Assembly: GCA_035501495.1 (NCBI GenBank)
Contig: DATJWB010000073.1
Span: 1 to 64,000, forward strand
DNA: 64,000 bases
Source of the DNA: JAIQFL01 sp035501495
GTDB lineage: Bacteria; Acidobacteriota; Terriglobia; Bryobacterales; Bryobacteraceae
Direction of reading: 5' to 3'
The notes under the pieces were generated by a model. It saw nothing but the letters and a program-made list of their open reading frames with translations, was not told the origin of the DNA and ran no database searches. The position numbers and the translations under genes are program-made. This document shows positions 59,772 through 64,000 of this stretch, one piece after another; position 1 is the first letter of the stretch; every line of letters starts with the position of its first letter.

Positions 59772-61793
59772 ATGAAAAACTCGATTCGCTTTTTCTTACC
59801 TCAGGCGTCCGCGTTGATCCTCGCAGTCCCATTGATTCTTTTGGCGCAGAGTTCCGCTCCCACGGAGTTACGAATTCACGCCGACCAGGTCACCGCGCAC
59901 GTGAGCCCTCTACTCTATGGGCTGATGACCGAAGAGATCAACTACTCTTACGACGGCGGTTTGTATGCGGAGCTCGTGCGCAACCGCAATTTCAAGGAAG
60001 ATGCCAAACAGCCGGTGCACTGGCAGATGGTGGCCGGGCACGGCGCCATGGGAAGCATTTCGCTCGATTCCGGAAATCCGCTGAACGAGGCGAACGGCGT
60101 AAGCTTGAAACTCGCCGCCGAAAAGGCCGCGCCCAATCAGCCCGTGGGCGTTGCCAATGACGGCTTCTGGGGAATTCCGGTTCGCCCCCGAACGTCCTAT
60201 CACGCCTCACTGTGGGCCAAGGCAGCCGCGGGCTTTACCGGCCCCCTGAATCTGGCGATCGTTTCGAATGATGGCGCAGTAGTTCACGCCAAAGCGCAGG
60301 TCCCTCGCCTGACTACCGACTGGCGGAAATACGAGGCCACGCTGACCACCGGCGATGCTCCAGTGTCGGCCGACAACCGCCTGGTGATCTCGATGACGGC
60401 TCCGGGTGTGGTTTGGCTCAACGTGGTTTCCCTGTTTCCGCCCACCTTTGACAACCGGCCAAACGGAAATCGCCAGGACATCATGAAACTGCTCGCCGCG
60501 ATGAAGCCCGCCTTCCTGCGATTTCCCGGCGGAAACTACCTCGAAGGAAACACCGTCGCCACGCGCTTCGACTGGAAGAAGACCATCGGCGACAACTCGG
60601 CGCGCCCCGGCCATATGGACGACGCCTGGCGCTATTGGTCGTCTGACGGCATGGGACTGCTCGAGTTCCTGGAATGGTGCGAAGACCTTCACATGGAGCC
60701 GGTGCTGGGAGTCTACGCGGGTTACTCGCTGCGCGGTGGCGCTCGATTCAAGCCCGGCCCCGAGCTCGAACCATACGTCCAGGAAGCGCTCGAAGAAATC
60801 GAATACGTCACCGGCGGACCGAATACAGCCTGGGGGGCCCGCCGCGCCAAGGACGGGCACCCCGCCCCGTTCCACCTGCAATATGTGGAGATCGGAAACG
60901 AGGACAATGGGGACCGCGAAACCGGCAGCTACGAAGGCCGCTTCGCGCAGTTCTTCGATGCCATCCGCGCGAAATTTCCGGAATTGAAGATCGTCGCCAC
61001 CACCTCCGTGACCACGCGCGCGGCCGACGTCATCGACGAACATTACTACCGCCGTTCTGAAGACGAAATGGCCTTCCACGCCAATGATTACGATACACGC
61101 CGCCGGCTGGGCGGCCCGCTGGTCTTCGTCGGAGAGTGGGCCACCCGTGTCGGCGATCCGACCCCGACTCTCGGCGCCGCGCTCGGCGACGCGGCCTGGA
61201 TGATCGGTATGGAACGAAATTCCGATATCGTGATCATGGCCTCCTACGCGCCGCTGTTTGTCAACGTGAACAAGGGCGGCATGCAGTGGCAGACCGACCT
61301 GATCGGCTACGACACGCTCACCAGCTACGGCTCGCCCTCGTACTACGCGCAGACAATGTTCAGCAACTATCACGGCGATGAAGTCCTCGCCACCAGCGCT
61401 CAATCGGTGCCGTCGCGAGAGTGGCAGCCGCCCATGCCACGCGGAGGACGCGGGCCCGCGCCCACCACACCCCAGCAAACACCCATGCCTCTACAGGCGC
61501 CCCTGATGTTCTTCGATGCAACTCGCGACGGTCGGTCGGGTGTCGTCTATGTCAAGGTTGTCAACCGCGGGAGCACTGCGTACCCGGTGCACATTACGGT
61601 GGATGGCCTCGCCGCGATCGAACCGTCCGGCGAAGCGGTCGTCATGAAAGGCGATGGGCCGCAGGACACCAATTCCATCACCAATCCCGAGAAGGTCAAG
61701 CCTGTCACTATCAAGGCGGACGGCTTGAGCAAAGACTTCACCCACACGTTTCCGCCGTTTTCCGTTACCGTGCTTCAGATGAAAGGCAGATAG
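59772..61793 (+). CDS. Alpha-L-arabinofuranosidase, GH51 family
   Basis: 673 aa with signal peptide (FFLPQASALILAVPLILLAQ). Residues about 30-230 form a carbohydrate-binding-like beta domain after SPLLYGLMTEEINYSYDGG. The catalytic TIM barrel follows: PAFLRFPGGNYLEGN, the acid/base Glu in YVEIGNEDNGD and the nucleophile Glu in VFVGEWATR. A Pro/Gly-rich insertion (PPMPRGGRGPAPTTPQQ) precedes the C-terminal beta-sandwich. It releases arabinofuranosyl residues from arabinan or arabinoxylan, here in the periplasm or outside. The next gene starts 4 bp later. Confidence 0.9.
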   Translation: MKNSIRFFLPQASALILAVPLILLAQSSAPTELRIHADQVTAHVSPLLYGLMTEEINYSYDGGLYAELVRNRNFKEDAKQPVHWQMVAGHGAMGSISLDSGNPLNEANGVSLKLAAEKAAPNQPVGVANDGFWGIPVRPRTSYHASLWAKAAAGFTGPLNLAIVSNDGAVVHAKAQVPRLTTDWRKYEATLTTGDAPVSADNRLVISMTAPGVVWLNVVSLFPPTFDNRPNGNRQDIMKLLAAMKPAFLRFPGGNYLEGNTVATRFDWKKTIGDNSARPGHMDDAWRYWSSDGMGLLEFLEWCEDLHMEPVLGVYAGYSLRGGARFKPGPELEPYVQEALEEIEYVTGGPNTAWGARRAKDGHPAPFHLQYVEIGNEDNGDRETGSYEGRFAQFFDAIRAKFPELKIVATTSVTTRAADVIDEHYYRRSEDEMAFHANDYDTRRRLGGPLVFVGEWATRVGDPTPTLGAALGDAAWMIGMERNSDIVIMASYAPLFVNVNKGGMQWQTDLIGYDTLTSYGSPSYYAQTMFSNYHGDEVLATSAQSVPSREWQPPMPRGGRGPAPTTPQQTPMPLQAPLMFFDATRDGRSGVVYVKVVNRGSTAYPVHITVDGLAAIEPSGEAVVMKGDGPQDTNSITNPEKVKPVTIKADGLSKDFTHTFPPFSVTVLQMKGR

Positions 61794-61797
61794 GCCC

Positions 61798-62868
61798 ATG
61801 AGCAAACTTCGAAATCCGTGGACGGTGGTCATCGTCTCGGGATTCGCCACGCTGCTGTGCGCGCAGGTGAAGACCGAGGTGCCGCCCGTAGTGCCCGGTG
61901 CGAAACCGGTCGCCGTGGAGCGCATCAAGGTCCACGGAACGGCATTGGAGGGCAATCTCGAAGGTGATGCCGTGGACCGTGACGTGATGGTCTTCCTGCC
62001 GCCAGGCTACGCTTCCGAGAAGAACCGCCGTTATCCCGTGGTCTATGCTTTACACGGTTATTCGATCGGCGCTGAACAGTGGAGCAAGGAAATCCACGTA
62101 CCGCAGACCATCGAGGGCGCTTTCGCGCAGGGCGCTCCCGACATGATCGTGGTGTTGCCCGATTCCAAAACCGTGCACAACGGATCGATGTATTCCAGCT
62201 CCGTGACCACAGGCGATTTTGAGAAGTTCATCGCCCACGATGTGGTCGCCTACATCGACGCCCACTACCGCACCATTCCCCAGCGGACCAGCCGCGGATT
62301 GGCCGGCCATTCCATGGGCGGGTATGGCGCCAGCCGTATTGGCATGAAGCACTCGGACGTCTTCGGCAGCTTGTACATCATGAGCCCTTGTTGTATGACG
62401 GCGCGCGGCGCGGGGCCGGTCAACCCGGAGACGGAGAAGGCTCTGGAGGCGGTGAAGACAGCCGAGGACTCGGCCAAGCTGTCGTTTGGCCTTCGAGCGC
62501 AACTCGCCTCCGCCGCGGCGTGGTCGCCCAATCCGAAGAACCCGCCCCTGTATCTCGACCTGCCGGTGAAAAACGGCGCGGTCGATCCGGAGGTGATCGC
62601 CAGGTGGGCGGCGAACGCTCCGCTCGCGTTTGTCGATCAGTATATCGGCAATCTGCGGCAGTATCGGGCGATTGCCATCGATGTCGGCGACCAGGACGGG
62701 CTCAAGGCGGGCGCCGGCAAGCTGCACGAGATCCTCGACAGTTACGGGATCTCCAACACCTTCGAGATCTACCAGGGCACCCATACCAGCGCGGTGGCCG
62801 ACCGCTTTCAAAACCACGTCCTGCCGTTCTTCGGAAAGAACCTATGCTCCGGCAAAAACTGCAACTGA
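61798..62868 (+). CDS. Secreted esterase, feruloyl/acetyl-xylan esterase-like alpha/beta hydrolase
   Basis: 356 aa, signal peptide NPWTVVIVSGFATLLCAQ. The alpha/beta hydrolase core belongs to the EstA/esterase D-like group: DVMVFLPPGYASEKNRRYPV, oxyanion loop LHGYSIGAEQW, nucleophile Ser in LAGHSMGGYGAS, a probable Asp in DVGDQDGL and a His in YQGTHTSAV. It probably removes ester-linked groups such as ferulate or acetate from glycan side chains. It sits 4 bp from the GH51 gene and 21 bp from the cytochrome, so the enzymes are co-expressed. Confidence 0.87.
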   Translation: MSKLRNPWTVVIVSGFATLLCAQVKTEVPPVVPGAKPVAVERIKVHGTALEGNLEGDAVDRDVMVFLPPGYASEKNRRYPVVYALHGYSIGAEQWSKEIHVPQTIEGAFAQGAPDMIVVLPDSKTVHNGSMYSSSVTTGDFEKFIAHDVVAYIDAHYRTIPQRTSRGLAGHSMGGYGASRIGMKHSDVFGSLYIMSPCCMTARGAGPVNPETEKALEAVKTAEDSAKLSFGLRAQLASAAAWSPNPKNPPLYLDLPVKNGAVDPEVIARWAANAPLAFVDQYIGNLRQYRAIAIDVGDQDGLKAGAGKLHEILDSYGISNTFEIYQGTHTSAVADRFQNHVLPFFGKNLCSGKNCN

Positions 62869-62889
62869 GCGCTTTCGTGCGGAATTGAT

Positions 62890-63786
62890 ATGCTATCCCC
62901 AGTGCACTGCAACAGAGTATTAGCTCTTGTGGGCGGATTTGCCGTCCTCACCATGATGGCCATCGTCGAGGCACAGCCTCCGGCCGCTCAGCCTCCGGCA
63001 ACCGCTCCAGCGGGCAGGGGCGCCGGCCGCGGTGGTGGCGGCGGGAGAGGTCCGCGATTCAAAATCTATCCCGCGGAAGCGGTCAGCCGCGGCCTCCCGC
63101 TCTACAATTCCACTTGCGGGTATTGCCACGGCGACCGTGGCAAGGGCGGCAAGGCCGGCCCGGACCTGATTGCATCGGTCGTCACGCTGCACGACGAAGA
63201 CGGCGTCCAGCTCGCGAGCTTTGTGAGAGCGGCGGAGCACTCGAAGGTCGTCAAGATCGACGCCCCGGACAGCCAGATCGCCGACGTTGCCGCCTATCTG
63301 CATTCGCGCGTGGTCTATGCCTCGGGCCGCGGCGAAGTGCACCAGTCCGAGATCCTGGTGGGGAATGCCAAGGCTGGCGAGCAATACTTCAAGGGCGCCG
63401 GCGGCTGCAACAAGTGTCATTCTCCCTCCGGCGACCTCAAGGGTGTGGCCGACAAATATGACAACGCCACACTGCAGGAGAGAATGGTGATGCCGCGCGC
63501 CGGGCGCGGCGGATTCGGGCGGGGAGGCGCCGCGGCGGGACCGACTGCACCAACTGCAACCGTCACGCTGTCCTCCGGCGAAACCGTCAAGGGCTCGCCG
63601 CTGCGGGTCACCGACTTCGACGTGACCCTTCGGCTGGCAGACGGATCGACCAAAACCTGGGCCAGAAACCACGGTGTTCCCAAGGTCGAGATCACCGACC
63701 CCCTGCAGGCCCACATCGATCTCATGACCCGGCTTTCCGATCCCGACATGCACAATCTGACCGCTTATCTGGCCACACTCAAATGA
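62890..63786 (+). CDS. Secreted di-haem cytochrome c
   Basis: 298 aa. Signal sequence VLALVGGFAVLTMMAIVEAQ, then a Pro/Ala and Gly/Arg-rich linker (PAGRGAGRGGGGGRG). Two class I-type haem motifs, CGYCH (about 76-80) and CNKCH (about 175-179), fall in separate domains, with a second Gly/Ala-rich stretch (GRGGFGRGGAAAG) and a C-terminal beta-rich region (VTLSSGETVKGSPLRVTDFDVTLRL). It lies immediately upstream of a PQQ-dependent dehydrogenase gene and is probably its electron acceptor. Confidence 0.87.
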   Translation: MLSPVHCNRVLALVGGFAVLTMMAIVEAQPPAAQPPATAPAGRGAGRGGGGGRGPRFKIYPAEAVSRGLPLYNSTCGYCHGDRGKGGKAGPDLIASVVTLHDEDGVQLASFVRAAEHSKVVKIDAPDSQIADVAAYLHSRVVYASGRGEVHQSEILVGNAKAGEQYFKGAGGCNKCHSPSGDLKGVADKYDNATLQERMVMPRAGRGGFGRGGAAAGPTAPTATVTLSSGETVKGSPLRVTDFDVTLRLADGSTKTWARNHGVPKVEITDPLQAHIDLMTRLSDPDMHNLTAYLATLK

Positions 63787-63794
63787 GGATCCCC

Positions 63795-64000
63795 ATGAGA
63801 TCGAAACTCCCATCGTGGTTGACTGCCCTCACGGGATTGACAATGGCCGCCTGGGGCCAGACCCTGCCCCCCGATGCGATCGTCCATCCGAAGCCCGATA
63901 GCTGGCCGACGTTCCACGGAGACTACTCGGGCCGGCATTATAGCCCGCTCAAGGAGATCAACGCCGACAACGTCCACAACCTGACGCTCGCGTGGGTCAA
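63795..64000 (+). CDS. PQQ-dependent alcohol/sugar dehydrogenase, 5' part (runs off window)
   Basis: Only the first 68 codons are present, from the ATG at 63795. Signal peptide PSWLTALTGLTMAAWGQ, then WPTFHGDYSGRHYSPLKEI and VHNLTLAWV. This is the opening of the PQQ beta-propeller of methanol/ethanol/glucose dehydrogenases, where the ligands come later. Located 8 bp after the di-haem cytochrome stop. The identity is based on the typical N-terminus only. It could oxidise the sugar freed by the GH51 enzyme or another alcohol. Confidence 0.75.
   Translation, partial: MRSKLPSWLTALTGLTMAAWGQTLPPDAIVHPKPDSWPTFHGDYSGRHYSPLKEINADNVHNLTLAWV

Overview
The window is a high-GC, densely coded bacterial chromosome segment. 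It almost certainly comes from an Acidobacteriota member of the Solibacter/Bryobacter type (class Terriglobia, order Bryobacterales). The evidence for this is two Solibacter-lineage protein families (a TIGR03435-type gene, here broken, and a TIGR03437-type C-terminal domain), three Oar-like TonB-dependent receptors with an N-terminal carboxypeptidase-regulatory domain, two CRTAC1/ASPIC-UnbV proteins, PadR and IclR regulators, multihaem cytochromes fused to TPRs, and many secreted proteins with Gly/Arg-rich insertions. No rRNA, tRNA, CRISPR array, insertion sequence or prophage was seen.

Layout. 1-5.3 kb: a gene remnant cut by a dispersed repeat, then a TPR gene divergent from an ASPIC/UnbV gene, which overlaps a seven-haem cytochrome/TPR gene. 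5.5-10.2 kb: PadR regulator, RND pump and membrane-fusion protein behind a clear sigma70-type promoter, followed tail-to-tail by a frameshifted TIGR03435 pseudogene. 10.8-13.6 kb: polyprenyl-phosphate glycosyltransferase, SPOUT RNA methyltransferase and MEMO-family protein. 13.6-17.8 kb: envelope genes, including a three-gene set with ATGA overlaps (TPR plus two small secreted proteins), a DUF4352-like lipoprotein and a FecR-domain protein. 17.9-23 kb: a tightly spaced minus-strand run of DapA-like aldolase, YyaL/DUF255 thioredoxin-fold protein, thiol peroxidase and MurJ-like flippase. 23-26 kb: a small orphan gene, a di-haem protein with the Solibacter C-terminal domain, and a decayed gene remnant.

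26-41.3 kb: two large TonB-dependent receptors, two paralogous IclR regulators, a nine-haem cytochrome translationally coupled to the first IclR gene, a GH29-like fucosidase and a TMTC-like membrane/TPR protein. The regulatory region at 33.3-33.65 kb has a good promoter and several palindromes. 41.3-42.5 kb: a less GC-rich pair, a glucosaminidase without a signal peptide followed by a small probably exported protein, which looks like an effector/immunity layout. 42.5-47.7 kb: an NHL-propeller protein resembling the PAM lyase, a cytochrome c/PHM-like copper monooxygenase, an unknown secreted protein and a HupE/UreJ-like protein. 47.7-54.1 kb: a PHP-like secreted protein, a TIGR03067-like lipoprotein, a class II aldolase and a large TPR protein. 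54.1-64 kb: a second ASPIC/UnbV gene very similar to the first, then a putative arabinan-type locus (TonB receptor, GH51 arabinofuranosidase, esterase, di-haem cytochrome, start of a PQQ dehydrogenase). A LacI-type operator-like site overlaps the receptor promoter.

The most unusual feature is a family of dispersed palindromic elements (GTGGCGCAGGCA ... TGCCTGCGCCAC, with a longer composite form). Several copies fill the gaps between convergent stop codons. In two unrelated secreted-protein genes the element's end is read in the same frame as Cys-Leu-Arg-His directly before the hydrophobic core of the signal peptide.
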